A DNA stretch of 57,607 bases from assembly GCF_021602585.1 (NCBI RefSeq), contig NZ_BQIP01000029.1:1-57607 (forward strand), given 5' to 3'. Within the stretch, counting starts at the first letter, position 1. The number at the start of each line of letters is the position of its first letter. The notes below the pieces were generated by a model. The model saw only the letters and a program-made list of their open reading frames with translations, had not been told where the DNA came from and did not search any database. The position numbers and the translations under genes were made by a program. Source of the stretch: Pseudomonas faucium (lineage in GTDB: Bacteria > Pseudomonadota > Gammaproteobacteria > Pseudomonadales > Pseudomonadaceae). Positions 16,674 to 29,762 of the stretch are shown here, piece by piece.

Positions 16674-18602
16674 TTACATGTCATCGAAATACCGCTCATG
16701 CCAGTCCACCAGCGGTTGTGGCGCATTGAGCTTCTGCCCGTAGATCACCGAATACGACAGCACGTTCTGCACGTACTGGCGCGTCTCGTCGAACGGGATC
16801 GACTCCACCCACACGTCGAAGCTCAGGTGCTTGGCGCCCTTGAGCCACTGGCGTACCCGCCCTGGGCCCGCGTTGTAGGCCGCCGAGGCCAGCACCCGGT
16901 TGCCATTGAACTGGCTGTGCACCTGGCTCAGGTAAGCGGCGCCCAGCTGAATGTTCTTGTCCGGATTGAAGACCTGCTGTGGCGATGCCAGCGGAATGCT
17001 GAACTTGCGCGCGGTTTCCTTGGCCGTGGCCGGCATCAGCTGCATCAGGCCGCTGGCGCCGACGCTGGAGCGTGCATCTTCCATGAAGGCGCTTTCCTGG
17101 CGCGTGATGGCGAACACCCAGCTCGAATGCAGCCCGCGCACCTTGGCTTCGCGTACCAGGGTATCGCGGTGGGCCATCGGGAAGCGGATGTCCAGGTCGT
17201 CCCAGTACTGCGCCTGGCTGATGGTGCGAATGGCCGGGAAGTACCAGCGCAGGTCGTAGGCCAGGCGGGCCTGGGCGACCATTTCGTCACGGGTGAAGTG
17301 GCGGCTGACGTGGTACCACTCGCGGCGGCCTTCGACGATCTGCCCGCGAGCATGGAACTCCAGCGCGCGCTGCACGCCCGGGGTGTTGCGCACCTTGCTG
17401 ACCAGGGCCGGGCTCAGCACCAGCGGCTTGTTGTTCAACTGGTACGGCGTCTGCGCCCGGTCGGCGGCGAGGAAACCATAGAAGTCACGCTCGCGCGCCA
17501 CGTTTCTGTACAGCTGTGGAACCTGCGGGTTGTTCGGCTGGGCCAGCTCCAGGCTGCGCGCTTGCCAGTACTTCCAGCGGTTGCTGGTGGCCAGGTCCTG
17601 CGGCAGGCGTTTGGTCAGCTCGTAGGCATCTTCCCAGCGGCCCAGGCGCAGCAGCAGGCGCAGGCGCCATTCGCTGACGGTGTTGTCGCGCAGTTCCGGG
17701 TCGTAGCGCGTCATCAGGTCCAGGGCGCGCGGGTCGTAGCGGCGCGCCAGGGTCAGGCCGATCTCGCGGGCGATGGCGACCTTCTCGTCGCGGGAGAAGT
17801 GCATGCGCTGGGCATAGTCGTCGAGCAACGCCATGGCCCGGTCAGGGTCCTGGCGGGCCAGGCGGCGCAGGCCGAGGCTGACCACGTCGGACATCGCTTC
17901 GTTGGCCGGCATGAAGCGCGAAGGCTGGTTGAGCAGCTCGGGCTTCTGCGCCACATCGATCAGCAGGCGGCCTTGCGGGCCGAGGGTGGTGAGCCCCTGC
18001 ACCAGGCTGCTGGCCAGGCTGTAGTTGCGCGCCTGGGCCGCCAGCTTGGCGCGGTTCCAGCGCTTGGCCTCGGTGAGCTGGCCTTCGGCAGCCCACATGC
18101 CGAACAGGGTGTCGCAGGCGGCCGGTTGCGACTTGCCCACGTTCCACAGCTTGTCGGCGTTGGCATAGCCTTCGGCGCGCTTGCCGTGGCTCAGTTCGTA
18201 CTGGCCATTGAGGCAGTCCAGCTCGGTGAAGTTGAGCTTGGGGTCGTAGTACTTGACGAAGGTGTCCCACTCGCCGCGTTCGGCCAGCCAGCGCAACCAG
18301 CGCAGTTTCATCCAGTTGGCCTGGGGCAGGTCGCCATGCTTGGCGAGGAACCCTTCGATTTCCTCGTTGCTGGCGCTTTTCAGGCGTGCGGTGAGTTCGT
18401 CGTAGGCCAGGTAGGGCGTCAGCGGGTAATCGCGCAGGGCCTGGGCATAGCGCAGGTAAGGGCCCTTGTCGCCCTTGGCCAGCGCACGCTTGGCCTCATC
18501 GTAGTACTGGCGCTGCAGGGTAAGGTCGGCGGCCTGCGCCACATGGGCGGTAGCGGCGGTGAGCAGCAGGCAGGAAGCAATCTGTAACAGGCGGCTGCGC
18601 AT
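16674..18602 (-). CDS. slt: Soluble lytic murein transglycosylase
   Basis: A 642-residue Slt70-type enzyme. The signal peptide MRSRLLQIASCLLLTAATAH ends near AQAAD. A long alpha-superhelical U and L region follows, and then the C-terminal lysozyme-like domain with ITRQESAFM (catalytic Glu near 503), GASGLMQLMPATAKETA and AYNAGPGRVRQWL. It cleaves the MurNAc-GlcNAc bond of peptidoglycan with formation of 1,6-anhydro ends in the periplasm. The start at 18602 gives a normal signal sequence; the longer frame adds eight residues. NagZ, further along the window, acts on the recycled products. Confidence 0.94.
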   Translation of the reverse strand: MRSRLLQIASCLLLTAATAHVAQAADLTLQRQYYDEAKRALAKGDKGPYLRYAQALRDYPLTPYLAYDELTARLKSASNEEIEGFLAKHGDLPQANWMKLRWLRWLAERGEWDTFVKYYDPKLNFTELDCLNGQYELSHGKRAEGYANADKLWNVGKSQPAACDTLFGMWAAEGQLTEAKRWNRAKLAAQARNYSLASSLVQGLTTLGPQGRLLIDVAQKPELLNQPSRFMPANEAMSDVVSLGLRRLARQDPDRAMALLDDYAQRMHFSRDEKVAIAREIGLTLARRYDPRALDLMTRYDPELRDNTVSEWRLRLLLRLGRWEDAYELTKRLPQDLATSNRWKYWQARSLELAQPNNPQVPQLYRNVARERDFYGFLAADRAQTPYQLNNKPLVLSPALVSKVRNTPGVQRALEFHARGQIVEGRREWYHVSRHFTRDEMVAQARLAYDLRWYFPAIRTISQAQYWDDLDIRFPMAHRDTLVREAKVRGLHSSWVFAITRQESAFMEDARSSVGASGLMQLMPATAKETARKFSIPLASPQQVFNPDKNIQLGAAYLSQVHSQFNGNRVLASAAYNAGPGRVRQWLKGAKHLSFDVWVESIPFDETRQYVQNVLSYSVIYGQKLNAPQPLVDWHERYFDDM

Positions 18603-18823
18603 GATACGTCCGGGCAGTTGAACCATGGGAAAGTGACGGCGTAGCCAGCACGGTTGGAAGCATTGCCCTTAGCTTAGCCGTTTGCCGGCAGCGGGTGAAA
18701 GCACTCTGCTTGTATCAATGCGTTAACGTCGACCGGATGTCGCAATGCCCTGGCGGCGCAGTCAACTTAATGCCGGAATGGGCCAACTCAGGTAGAATGC
18801 GCGCCCGCTTTCTGGAGACGAAC

Positions 18824-20752
<1,929 letters not shown>

Positions 20753-20764
20753 GTTCGGCCTTCG

Positions 20765-20849
20765 GGCCTCATCGCCGGCAAGCCGGCTCCCACACGGTTC
20801 TCAATATCTGAGCTAACCCTGTGGGAGCCGGCTTGCCGGCGATGAGGCC
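20765..20849. repeat. Inverted REP pair between convergent uup and usp
   Basis: Two REP units head to head, GGCCTCATCGCCGGCAAGCC with CGGCTCCCACA on the left and the mirror image ending GATGAGGCC on the right, spaced by about 22 unrelated bases. Same unit as at 1683, 33394, 42570 and 57400. Confidence 0.9.
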
Positions 20850-20862
20850 GGTACCGGCTACA

Positions 20863-21303
20863 TCATTCCTTCTTCTGCAACCGCACCGCCAGCACATCGC
20901 ACGGCGCACCATGCAGCACGTCATTGGCAGTGGACCCGAGCAGTAACGCCAGGCCATGCCGGCCATGGCTGCCCACCACGATCAGGTCGCACTGCTGGTC
21001 CTTGGCCAGCTGGTGGATTTCCTGGCGCGGCTGGCCGTAGGTGAGGTGCGAATCACCGCGGTTGATGTCCGGGTACTTGTTGAACAGCCGGTCCATGCGC
21101 TCCTTGGCCTGGTCGAACTGCTGCTGTTGCAGTTGCGACAGGTCCATCGGCACATCACCACCAAAGGCCATGGCCATGGGTTCGACGATATGTACCAGCG
21201 AAACCTTGGCACCGGTCGGTTCGGCGAGCTTCATGGCACGTTTGATCACCGGGTCGCACTCTTCGGTGAGGTCGACGGCGACCAGAAGATGTTCGTAGGA
21301 CAT
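20863..21303 (-). CDS. Universal stress protein (UspA family)
   Basis: A 146-residue single-domain Usp starting MSYEHLLVAVDLTEE. The ATP-binding signature G-2x-G-9x-G(S/T) is complete at GSHGRHGLALLLGSTAND. This makes it likely to be of the ATP-binding UspFG type rather than the UspA type. The ATG at 21303 is preceded by CAGGAGTAC, a good ribosome site. It stands alone, ending at a REP pair shared with uup. Confidence 0.92.
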   Translation of the reverse strand: MSYEHLLVAVDLTEECDPVIKRAMKLAEPTGAKVSLVHIVEPMAMAFGGDVPMDLSQLQQQQFDQAKERMDRLFNKYPDINRGDSHLTYGQPRQEIHQLAKDQQCDLIVVGSHGRHGLALLLGSTANDVLHGAPCDVLAVRLQKKE

Positions 21304-21412
21304 GAGCTGTACTCCTGACAATCGCGATAGTAGAAGTATGGTCGCTTTCGGGCAGGTCATCCGTGAAACCGAGTAACCCGCTCATTTGCAACGCTTTATG
21401 GAATCTACAGAT

Positions 21413-21850
21413 ATGACGGTATGGCTGGTGGTGTCAATCCTTGCGCTGATTCTCAGCCCGCTTTCGTGGCTGCGCCTGTCGCGCAAGCAGGGCGAGCAGA
21501 TGACCCTGCGCCTGGAGGCGCGGCGCATGGGCCTGGCCATGCAGCTGGCGCCGCAGAAGTGGCCGCACTGGCTGGAAAACGAGCCACCGAGCCCATGCCC
21601 GCAATACCACCGGGCGCGGCGCCGAGGCCATGAGGACAGCTGGTGTTACTGGCAGGTCAGCCCTGGCGTGTGGTGGAACCAGTGGCGTGAAGTGTGCGAG
21701 GAGCCGCGCCTGAGCGAGGTGTTCGCGCGCTTGCCGGCAACCGTCTACAAGGTTGAGGCCGACAAGCGCATGCTCGCCCTGTACTGGAGCGAGCGCGGTG
21801 ATAAATCTGTATTGCAGGATATTGCCCACGCGTTCGAAACCCTCGCCTGA
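21413..21850 (+). CDS. Conserved hypothetical membrane-anchored protein
   Basis: A 145-residue protein with one N-terminal membrane helix (MTVWLVVSILALILSPLSWL), a basic, arginine-rich juxtamembrane stretch, and a cytoplasmic domain rich in Trp (SWCYWQVSPGVWWNQWREV). I do not recognise a family with a known function. Homologues sit in this position between usp-like genes and fadB in other pseudomonads as I remember the order. A longer frame adds nine residues. A perfect 28-base inverted repeat begins 24 bases after its stop. Confidence 0.75.
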   Translation: MTVWLVVSILALILSPLSWLRLSRKQGEQMTLRLEARRMGLAMQLAPQKWPHWLENEPPSPCPQYHRARRRGHEDSWCYWQVSPGVWWNQWREVCEEPRLSEVFARLPATVYKVEADKRMLALYWSERGDKSVLQDIAHAFETLA

Positions 21851-21873
21851 TGGCGTCATAACGCTCGCGCTGC

Positions 21874-21935
21874 AACGACAAAGCGGCAACCTGGCAGCAC
21901 CCTTGGAGGTGCTGCCAGGTTGCCGCTTTGTCGTT
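21874..21935. repeat. Perfect 28-base inverted repeat
   Basis: The left arm AACGACAAAGCGGCAACCTG plus GCAGCACC (21874-21901) and the right arm (21908-21935) are exact reverse complements around the 6-base loop CTTGGA. It differs in sequence from the REP units. There is no T tract on either side, so a standard intrinsic terminator is not supported. A second small palindrome, TTCTGCAGTGCAGAA, follows at 21935-21949. Confidence 0.95.
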
Positions 21936-21949
21936 TCTGCAGTGCAGAA

Positions 21950-22350
21950 AAGGCCAGGCAGGCCGGGAATTTCATGGAGCGAGTAGCAGTGTAGCCAGCT
22001 TTGAACCTGCGCATGAGAAAAATGCAGCATTGTGCGTGGTTTGTGGTCGATTGCTGACATGAATGATCTGCGATCACTGTCATCACGTTTTGCACACGGA
22101 CTATGGAAAATGACCGCAAAGTCGCGTTTTCACCCTGCTTGCGAGCATTTGACAACGCGGATCTTTTCGGAGAATGTGTGCATACCCAAATCAAACGGGC
22201 GTATGAATTGAGCGTTTGTATGTCACACCGCTCGTACAGAATCCCGACTAGCGCGCTGACGGGTGTGCCTGGTGCGAGGGCAGCGATAGGCTGCTTTCCC
22301 ACCAGCGATCGGCGTGTACAGTTCAGCTTCCATATCGTGGAGATCAGTTG
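21950..22350. other. Long leader and promoter region of fadBA
   Basis: About 400 bases without a convincing gene; short frames here lack coding character. It contains the candidate PsrA site (22192-22205) and AT-richer stretches near 22010-22030 and 22140-22180. The fadB ribosome site is GTGGAGATCAG. Confidence 0.5.
22192..22205 (+). promoter_or_regulatory. Candidate PsrA operator upstream of fadB
   Basis: CAAAC-GGGC-GTATG differs by one base from the PsrA consensus (G/C)AAAC-N2-4-GTTT(G/C). A further GTTTG half site lies at 22214-22218, so CAAACG and CGTTTG also frame a 27-base dyad. PsrA is known to repress fadBA5 in P. aeruginosa, and psrA itself lies about 9 kb away in this window. The match is good but not perfect. 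Confidence 0.55.
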
Positions 22351-24498
22351 ATGATTTACGAAGGTAAAGCCATCACGGTTAAGGCTCTTGAAAGCGGCAT
22401 CGTCGAACTGAAGTTCGACCTCAAGGGTGAGTCCGTCAACAAGTTCAATCGCCTGACCCTGGAAGAGCTGCGCCAGGCCGTCGACGCCATCAAGGCCGAC
22501 GCCTCGGTGAAAGGCGTGATCGTCAGCAGTGGCAAGGACGTGTTCATAGTCGGCGCCGACATCACCGAATTCGTCGATAACTTCAAGCTGCCCGAGGCCG
22601 AGCTGGTTGCCGGCAACCTGGAAGCCAACCGCATCTTCAATGCCTTCGAAGACCTCGAAGTGCCGACCGTGGCGGCCATCAACGGCATCGCCCTGGGTGG
22701 CGGCCTGGAAATGTGCCTGGCGGCCGACTACCGCATCATGTCCAGCAGCGCCAAGATCGGCCTGCCGGAAGTCAAGCTGGGGATCTACCCGGGCTTTGGC
22801 GGTACCGTGCGCCTGCCGCGCCTGATCGGTTCGGACAACGCTATCGAGTGGATCGCCGCCGGCAAGGAAAACCGCGCCGAAGACGCCCTGAAAGTCGGTG
22901 CCGTCGACGCCGTGGTCGCACCCGAGCTGCTGCAGGCCGGTGCCCTGGACCTGATCAAGCGCGCCATCAGCGGCGAGCTGGACTACAAGGCCAAGCGCCA
23001 GCCCAAGCTGGAAAAACTCAAGCTCAATGCCATCGAACAGATGATGGCCTTCGAGACCGCCAAGGGCTTTGTTGCCGGCCAGGCCGGCCCGAACTACCCG
23101 GCGCCGGTCGAAGCCATCAAGTCCATCCAGAAGGCCGCCAACTTCGGCCGTGACAAGGCCCTGGAAGTGGAAGCGGCAGGTTTTGCCAAGCTGGCCAAGA
23201 CCTCGGTCGCCGAAAGCCTGATCGGCCTGTTCCTCAACGACCAGGAGCTCAAGCGCAAGGCCAAGGCCCACGACGAGATCGCCCACGACGTGAAACAGGC
23301 TGCCGTGCTCGGCGCCGGTATCATGGGCGGCGGCATCGCCTATCAGTCGGCTGTCAAAGGCACGCCGATCCTGATGAAGGACATCCGCGAGGAAGCCATC
23401 CAGCTGGGCCTGAACGAAGCCTCCAAGCTGCTCGGCAAGCGCGTCGAGAAAGGCCGCCTGACCCCGGCGAAGATGGCCGAGGCGCTCAACGCCATTCGCC
23501 CGACCCTGTCCTACGGCGACTTCGCTAACGTCGACATCGTCGTCGAAGCCGTGGTGGAGAACCCGAAGGTCAAGCAGGCCGTGCTGGCGGAAGTGGAAGG
23601 CCAGGTCAAAGAGGACGCGATCCTCGCCTCCAACACTTCGACCATCTCCATCAACCTGCTGGCCAAGGCGCTCAAGCGCCCCGAGAACTTCGTCGGCATG
23701 CACTTCTTCAACCCAGTGCACATGATGCCGCTGGTCGAAGTCATCCGTGGCGAGAAGTCCAGTGAAGTGGCCGTCGCCACCACCGTGGCCTACGCCAAGA
23801 AAATGGGCAAGAACCCGATCGTGGTCAACGACTGCCCGGGCTTTTTGGTCAACCGTGTGCTGTTCCCGTACTTCGGCGGTTTCGCCAAGCTGGTCAGCGC
23901 TGGCGTCGACTTCGTGCGCATCGACAAGGTCATGGAGAAGTTCGGCTGGCCGATGGGCCCGGCCTACCTGATGGACGTGGTCGGCATCGACACCGGCCAC
24001 CACGGCCGCGACGTGATGGCCGAAGGCTTCCCGGACCGCATGAAGGACGATCGCCGCTCCGCCGTCGACGCCCTGTACGAGGCCAACCGCCTGGGCCAGA
24101 AGAACGGCAAGGGCTTCTACGCCTACGAGACCGACAAGCGCGGCAAGCCGAAGAAGGTCTTCGATGCCACCGTGCTCGACGTGCTCAAGCCGGTCATCTT
24201 CGAGCAGCGTGAAGTCACTGACGAAGACATCATCAACTGGATGATGGTACCGCTGTGCCTGGAAACCGTGCGCTGCCTGGAAGACGGCATCGTCGAAACG
24301 GCTGCCGAAGCGGACATGGGCCTGGTCTACGGCATTGGCTTCCCTCCCTTCCGCGGTGGTGCGCTGCGCTACATCGACTCGATCGGCGTGGCCGAATTCG
24401 TTGCCCTGGCCGACCAGTACGCCGACCTGGGGCCGCTGTACCACCCGACCGCCAAGCTGCGTGAAATGGCCAAGAACGGCCAGCGCTTCTTCAACTGA
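22351..24498 (+). CDS. fadB: Fatty acid oxidation complex alpha subunit FadB
   Basis: A 715-residue multifunctional enzyme from ATG 22351; a TTG just before it is less likely to be the start. The N-terminal enoyl-CoA hydratase domain (about 1-190) has [14 protein letters not shown] and the catalytic Glu in [14 protein letters not shown]. The 3-hydroxyacyl-CoA dehydrogenase domain begins [16 protein letters not shown] near 315 and contains [16 protein letters not shown]. It forms the alpha2-beta2 complex with FadA for long-chain beta-oxidation. The fadA gene follows after 31 bases. A PsrA-like site lies about 150 bases upstream. Confidence 0.97.
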   Translation: MIYEGKAITVKALESGIVELKFDLKGESVNKFNRLTLEELRQAVDAIKADASVKGVIVSSGKDVFIVGADITEFVDNFKLPEAELVAGNLEANRIFNAFEDLEVPTVAAINGIALGGGLEMCLAADYRIMSSSAKIGLPEVKLGIYPGFGGTVRLPRLIGSDNAIEWIAAGKENRAEDALKVGAVDAVVAPELLQAGALDLIKRAISGELDYKAKRQPKLEKLKLNAIEQMMAFETAKGFVAGQAGPNYPAPVEAIKSIQKAANFGRDKALEVEAAGFAKLAKTSVAESLIGLFLNDQELKRKAKAHDEIAHDVKQAAVLGAGIMGGGIAYQSAVKGTPILMKDIREEAIQLGLNEASKLLGKRVEKGRLTPAKMAEALNAIRPTLSYGDFANVDIVVEAVVENPKVKQAVLAEVEGQVKEDAILASNTSTISINLLAKALKRPENFVGMHFFNPVHMMPLVEVIRGEKSSEVAVATTVAYAKKMGKNPIVVNDCPGFLVNRVLFPYFGGFAKLVSAGVDFVRIDKVMEKFGWPMGPAYLMDVVGIDTGHHGRDVMAEGFPDRMKDDRRSAVDALYEANRLGQKNGKGFYAYETDKRGKPKKVFDATVLDVLKPVIFEQREVTDEDIINWMMVPLCLETVRCLEDGIVETAAEADMGLVYGIGFPPFRGGALRYIDSIGVAEFVALADQYADLGPLYHPTAKLREMAKNGQRFFN

Positions 24499-24514
24499 GC
24501 GGCCAACGAGTTAG

Positions 24515-25705
<1,191 letters not shown>

Positions 25706-25722
25706 TCGCGTCGCAAGGCAGC

Positions 25723-25752
25723 AACCGGGGCCTCGTGCCCCGGTTTTTGTTT
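25723..25752 (+). terminator. Rho-independent terminator of fadBA
   Basis: AACCGGGGC-CTCGT-GCCCCGGTT followed by a T-rich tail interrupted by one G, 17 bases past the fadA stop. Confidence 0.9.
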
Positions 25753-25785
25753 TTTTACGGAATTTGTTTCAAGAGGGTAAGCGGC

Positions 25786-26037
25786 ATGCAGATACAACCA
25801 GGCGTATACCGGCATTACAAAGGGCCTGAGTACCGTGTCTTCAGTGTTGCACGGCACTCCGAGAGCGAAGAGTGGATGGTCTTCTACCAATGCCTGTATG
25901 GTGATTACAGCTACTGGGTGCGGCCACTTTCGATGTTCCAGGAGTCCGTCGAGGTTGACGGTGAGCAGGTGCCACGCTTTGCTTTGGTCAAGGCCGAAGA
26001 GGGGCTGCCTTTAGTGCCTGGCAAGTCGCACGAGTGA
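25786..26037 (+). CDS. DUF1653 family protein
   Basis: An 83-residue protein with the DUF1653 pattern: GVYRHYKGPEYRVFSVARHS, then WMVFYQCLYGDYSYWVRPL and MFQESVEV near the end. These proteins form a small beta-barrel and their function is unknown. The ATG at 25786 follows AAGAGGGTAAGCGGC. It lies between the fadBA terminator and topA and probably has its own promoter. Confidence 0.88.
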   Translation: MQIQPGVYRHYKGPEYRVFSVARHSESEEWMVFYQCLYGDYSYWVRPLSMFQESVEVDGEQVPRFALVKAEEGLPLVPGKSHE

Positions 26038-26137
26038 ACGACCGCGCTTGACCTCACTCTTTTGCCACTATATATAGCGGTGCCGCGTCCGGCACCTGAC
26101 GCGTTTTTCATCTTCAGATTCAGGAATACTCCGATCC

Positions 26138-28750
26138 ATGGGCAAATCGCTGGTCATTGTGGAATCCCCGGCCAAGGCCAAGACCATCAACAAGTACCTG
26201 GGCAACCAGTACGTGGTGAAGTCGAGTATCGGCCACATCCGTGACCTCCCCACCAGCGGTTCGGCCAGCGCCAGCAAAGAGCCGGCCGCCAAGCGTGGAA
26301 AGGCCGCTGCGGGTGAGGCTCCGGCCCTGTCGCCGAAAGAGAAGGCACGCCGCCAGCTGGTGGCGCGCATGGGCGTCGACCCCGATCACGGCTGGAAGGC
26401 CAAGTACGAGATCCTTCCCGGCAAGGAAAAGGTGATCGAAGAGCTGCGCCGCCTGGCCAAGGATGCCGACACCATCTATCTCGCAACCGACTTGGACCGC
26501 GAAGGGGAAGCCATTGCCTGGCACCTGCGCGAAGCCATCGGCGGCGACGACAGCCGCTACAAGCGCGTGGTGTTCAACGAAATCACCAAGAAGGCCATCC
26601 AGGAGGCGTTCTCGCAGCCAGGCGAGCTGGATATCGACCGCGTCAATGCCCAGCAGGCGCGGCGCTTCCTCGATCGCGTGGTGGGCTACATGGTCTCGCC
26701 GCTGCTGTGGGCCAAGATTGCCCGTGGCCTGTCGGCAGGGCGCGTGCAGTCGGTGGCGGTGAAGCTGGTGGTCGAGCGTGAGCGCGAGATCCGTGCCTTC
26801 AACCCGGAAGAGTACTGGGAAGTGCACGCCGACCTCGGCACTGCCAAGAACGCCAAGGTGCGTTTCGAGGTGGCCCGCGAGAAGGGCGAGGCGTTCAAGC
26901 CGCTCAACGAAGCCCAGGCCATGGCCGCGCTGGAGAAGCTCAAGGCGTCCAGCTACAGCGTCATCAAGCGTGAAGACCGCCCGACCAGCAGCAAGCCGTC
27001 GGCACCGTTCATCACCTCCACCCTGCAGCAGGCGGCGAGCAACCGCCTGGGCTTCGGGGTGAAGAAGACCATGATGATGGCCCAGCGTCTGTACGAAGCC
27101 GGCTACATCACCTATATGCGTACCGACTCGACCAACCTGTCGGCCGACGCGGTGGACATGGCACGCAGCTACATCGAGCACGAGTTCGGCAAGCAGTACC
27201 TGCCGGAAGCGCCCGTGGTGTATGGCAGCAAGGAAGGCGCCCAGGAGGCGCACGAGGCGATTCGCCCGTCCGACGTCAACACGCACCCGACCAAGCTCAC
27301 CGGCATGGAGCGTGACGCCGAGCGTCTGTACGAGCTGATCTGGCGCCAGTTCCTGGCCTGCCAGATGCCGCCCGCGCAATACCTGTCCACCAGCGTCACC
27401 GTGGCTGCAGGCGACTTCGAGCTGCGCGCCAAGGGCCGTATCCTCAAGTTCGACGGTTACACCCGCGTGCTGCCACAGCAGAGCAAGCCGGGCGAAGACG
27501 ACGTGCTGCCGGAAATGGGCCAGGGCGAGGTGCTCAAGCTGATCCAGCTCGACCCGAGCCAGCACTTCACCAAGCCGCCGGCACGCTTCACCGAAGCCAG
27601 CCTGGTCAAGGAGATGGAAAAGCGCGGTATTGGCCGCCCGTCGACCTATGCGGCGATCATTTCGACCATCCAGGACCGCGGCTATGTGACGTTGCACAAC
27701 CGCCGTTTCTATTCCGAGAAGATGGGTGACATCGTCACCGAGCGCTTGTCGGAGAGCTTCTCCAACCTGATGGACTACGGCTTCACCGCCGGCATGGAAG
27801 AGAACCTCGATGACGTGGCCCACGGCGAACGCGACTGGAAGCACGTGCTCGACGAGTTCTACGGTGACTTCAGCAAGAAGCTGTTGACCGCCGAGTCTGC
27901 CGAGAACGGCATGCGCGCCAACCAGCCGACCATGACCAACATTCCGTGCAAGGAATGTGGCCGGCCGATGATGATTCGTACCGCCTCCACGGGCGTGTTC
28001 CTGGGCTGCTCCGGTTACAGCTTGCCGCCCAAAGAGCGCTGCAAGGCCACCGTCAACCTGGTGCCGGGCGACGAGATTGCCGCCGACGACGAGGGTGAAT
28101 CCGAATCGCTGGTGCTGCGTGGCAAGCACCGCTGCCCGATCTGCGCCACGGCCATGGATGCCTACCTGCTCGACGAGAAGCACAAGTTGCATATCTGCGG
28201 TAACAACCCAGATTGCGCCGGCTACGAGATCGAGGAGGGCAGCTATCGCATCAAGGGTTATGAAGGGCCAAGCCTTGAGTGCGACAAGTGCGGCAGCGAG
28301 ATGCAGCTCAAGACCGGCCGTTTCGGCAAGTTCTTCGGTTGCACCAACCCTGCGTGCAAGAACACCCGCAAGCTGCTCAAGAGCGGCGAGGCTGCGCCAC
28401 CGAAGATGGACAAGGTGGACATGCCGGAGCTCAAGTGCGAGAAGGTCGACGACACTTACGTGCTGCGCGACGGTGCTTCGGGGTTGTTCCTGGCCGCCAG
28501 CCAGTTCCCTAAAAACCGTGAAACCCGCGCGCCGCTGGTGCTGGAGATTCTGCCGCACAAGCACGAGATCGACCCGAAATACCACTTCCTCTGCGATGCA
28601 CCGCAGAAGGATCCGGACGGGCGCCCGGCGGTGATCCGCTACAGCCGCAAGACTAAGGAGCAGTACGTACAGTCCGAGGTCGATGGCAAGCCGACTGGCT
28701 GGAAGGCCTTCTACGACGGCAATGCCTGGAAGGTCGAAGACAAGCGCTGA
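26138..28750 (+). CDS. topA: DNA topoisomerase I
   Basis: An 870-residue type IA topoisomerase. The TOPRIM domain ([30 protein letters not shown]) comes first. The catalytic Tyr326 is in [10 protein letters not shown] (Tyr319 in E. coli). The C-terminus has several four-cysteine zinc ribbons, such as CKECGRPM and CPICATAM, and [20 protein letters not shown]. It relaxes negative supercoils. The TATATATA-like stretch about 70 bases upstream may belong to its promoter. A REP-containing palindrome follows. Confidence 0.97.
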   Translation: MGKSLVIVESPAKAKTINKYLGNQYVVKSSIGHIRDLPTSGSASASKEPAAKRGKAAAGEAPALSPKEKARRQLVARMGVDPDHGWKAKYEILPGKEKVIEELRRLAKDADTIYLATDLDREGEAIAWHLREAIGGDDSRYKRVVFNEITKKAIQEAFSQPGELDIDRVNAQQARRFLDRVVGYMVSPLLWAKIARGLSAGRVQSVAVKLVVEREREIRAFNPEEYWEVHADLGTAKNAKVRFEVAREKGEAFKPLNEAQAMAALEKLKASSYSVIKREDRPTSSKPSAPFITSTLQQAASNRLGFGVKKTMMMAQRLYEAGYITYMRTDSTNLSADAVDMARSYIEHEFGKQYLPEAPVVYGSKEGAQEAHEAIRPSDVNTHPTKLTGMERDAERLYELIWRQFLACQMPPAQYLSTSVTVAAGDFELRAKGRILKFDGYTRVLPQQSKPGEDDVLPEMGQGEVLKLIQLDPSQHFTKPPARFTEASLVKEMEKRGIGRPSTYAAIISTIQDRGYVTLHNRRFYSEKMGDIVTERLSESFSNLMDYGFTAGMEENLDDVAHGERDWKHVLDEFYGDFSKKLLTAESAENGMRANQPTMTNIPCKECGRPMMIRTASTGVFLGCSGYSLPPKERCKATVNLVPGDEIAADDEGESESLVLRGKHRCPICATAMDAYLLDEKHKLHICGNNPDCAGYEIEEGSYRIKGYEGPSLECDKCGSEMQLKTGRFGKFFGCTNPACKNTRKLLKSGEAAPPKMDKVDMPELKCEKVDDTYVLRDGASGLFLAASQFPKNRETRAPLVLEILPHKHEIDPKYHFLCDAPQKDPDGRPAVIRYSRKTKEQYVQSEVDGKPTGWKAFYDGNAWKVEDKR

Positions 28751-28768
28751 TTTTTCGGTGCTGTGAAT

Positions 28769-28856
28769 GGGGCCGCTTTGCGGCCTATCGCTGGCAAGCC
28801 AGCTCCCACAGATCTGTAGGAGCCGGCTTGCCGGCGATGGGTCGCGAAGCGGCCCC
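28769..28856. repeat. REP pair inside a larger palindrome after topA
   Basis: A variant REP unit (CTATCGCTGGCAAGCCAGCT) and a standard inverted one, AGCCGGCTTGCCGGCGAT, are framed by outer arms GGGGCCGCTTTGCG and CGCGAAGCGGCCCC. The core changes in the left unit keep its own palindrome (CTGGCAAGCCAG), suggesting compensating change. It lies between two same-strand genes and may serve as the topA transcript end. Confidence 0.85.
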
Positions 28857-28933
28857 ATTTCATTGGTGACAAGCACCCCTCGATCCTTGAAACTGCAGCT
28901 ATTCGCCTTGCAGCCTAAAGGAGGCCACTCGAC

Positions 28934-29449
28934 ATGGCCCAGGAACTCTACACCCGCACCAACCAGAAGCTGTTCTTCGCCGGCCTTGCCCTGGAGTCCA
29001 TGGCCAAGGCGGCCGATAGCCAGGCGATGAATGCCCAGGGCCTAGTCCAGGCCGAACGCGAGTCGGCATTGTTCCACCTCTATGGCGCGCTGCTGGGGTT
29101 GTGCCACGAAATTGCTGGCTACTATCGCCTGCCCATGGCGCCAAGCGTCGAGCAACTGCTGGCCGACGACGCGCTGAGTGCCATTGCCATTCCTGAAGTG
29201 GCCGAATTGCTGGAGCTGGCCCGTCAGCGGGAAACTTGGTTGGCGCAACTGCTCGGCGCTTATGCCGATTTGTTCCGACCACCTGTCGCGAAGAAAACGC
29301 CCAAAACCGATGTCACCCAGCCCCTGATCCAGGCCGTCAATCTCGACCAGCCCGAGCCACTTGCGCTGTCGGGTGAAGAACTGGAAAGCTGGCGCAGCAA
29401 CCTCAAAGGCCTGGTGAGACGTTTCCGCGACGCGTTGAGTGAGTGCTGA
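28934..29449 (+). CDS. DUF6586-like conserved protein (PA3010-like)
   Basis: A 171-residue all-helical, soluble protein beginning MAQELYTRTNQKLFFAGLAL. It has a conserved patch FHLYGALLGLCHEIAGYYRL and a C-terminal helix ESWRSNLKGLVRRFRDALS. It fits the small Pseudomonas family that sits between topA and sulA/lexA. Function is unknown. The ribosome site is AAAGGAGG. It lies 50 bases upstream of a second small conserved gene. Confidence 0.8.
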   Translation: MAQELYTRTNQKLFFAGLALESMAKAADSQAMNAQGLVQAERESALFHLYGALLGLCHEIAGYYRLPMAPSVEQLLADDALSAIAIPEVAELLELARQRETWLAQLLGAYADLFRPPVAKKTPKTDVTQPLIQAVNLDQPEPLALSGEELESWRSNLKGLVRRFRDALSEC

Positions 29450-29499
29450 GCGCGGCGGCGGCTGGTACAATGGCCGCCTTTCGTGGAGAACAGCCCTTT

Positions 29500-29733
29500 A
29501 TGTCTACGTCGTTTCTGGAAATTGTCGAGTTGCCTGATGGCCGCATCGAACTGCGTCGCGCCGAGGATGAAGGCTCTTTGGTAACCCTGGATTTCTCGGA
29601 AGACGCCAAGGCGTTCCTGCAAGGCCAGCATGTCGAAGTCGCCAAGGCGATGCTGAGTGTGGGTGTGCAGATGGCCGGTCGGCTGATCGATGGTGAGCTT
29701 GAGCGCGACGAAGGGCCTCGCGTGCTGCACTGA
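29500..29733 (+). CDS. Conserved small protein (PA3009-like)
   Basis: A 77-residue acidic protein starting MSTSFLEIVELPDGRIELRR, with EDAKAFLQGQHVEVAKAML and a C-terminal RDEGPRVLH. I do not know its function. Gene order (topA, DUF6586 gene, this gene, then convergent sulA-lexA) is conserved among pseudomonads. The start at 29500 follows TGGAGAAC; the longer frame adds 19 residues of non-coding look. Confidence 0.78.
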   Translation: MSTSFLEIVELPDGRIELRRAEDEGSLVTLDFSEDAKAFLQGQHVEVAKAMLSVGVQMAGRLIDGELERDEGPRVLH

Positions 29734-29762
29734 GCCCCCCCGGGTTTCTATTGCAAGACAGG

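Noticed and set aside
16557-18587. 676-codon plus-strand frame opposite slt
   Set aside because: Antisense shadow of the lytic transglycosylase; no recognisable motif.
26120-28876. 918-codon minus-strand frame opposite topA
   Set aside because: Antisense shadow; low-complexity composition and no ribosome site.
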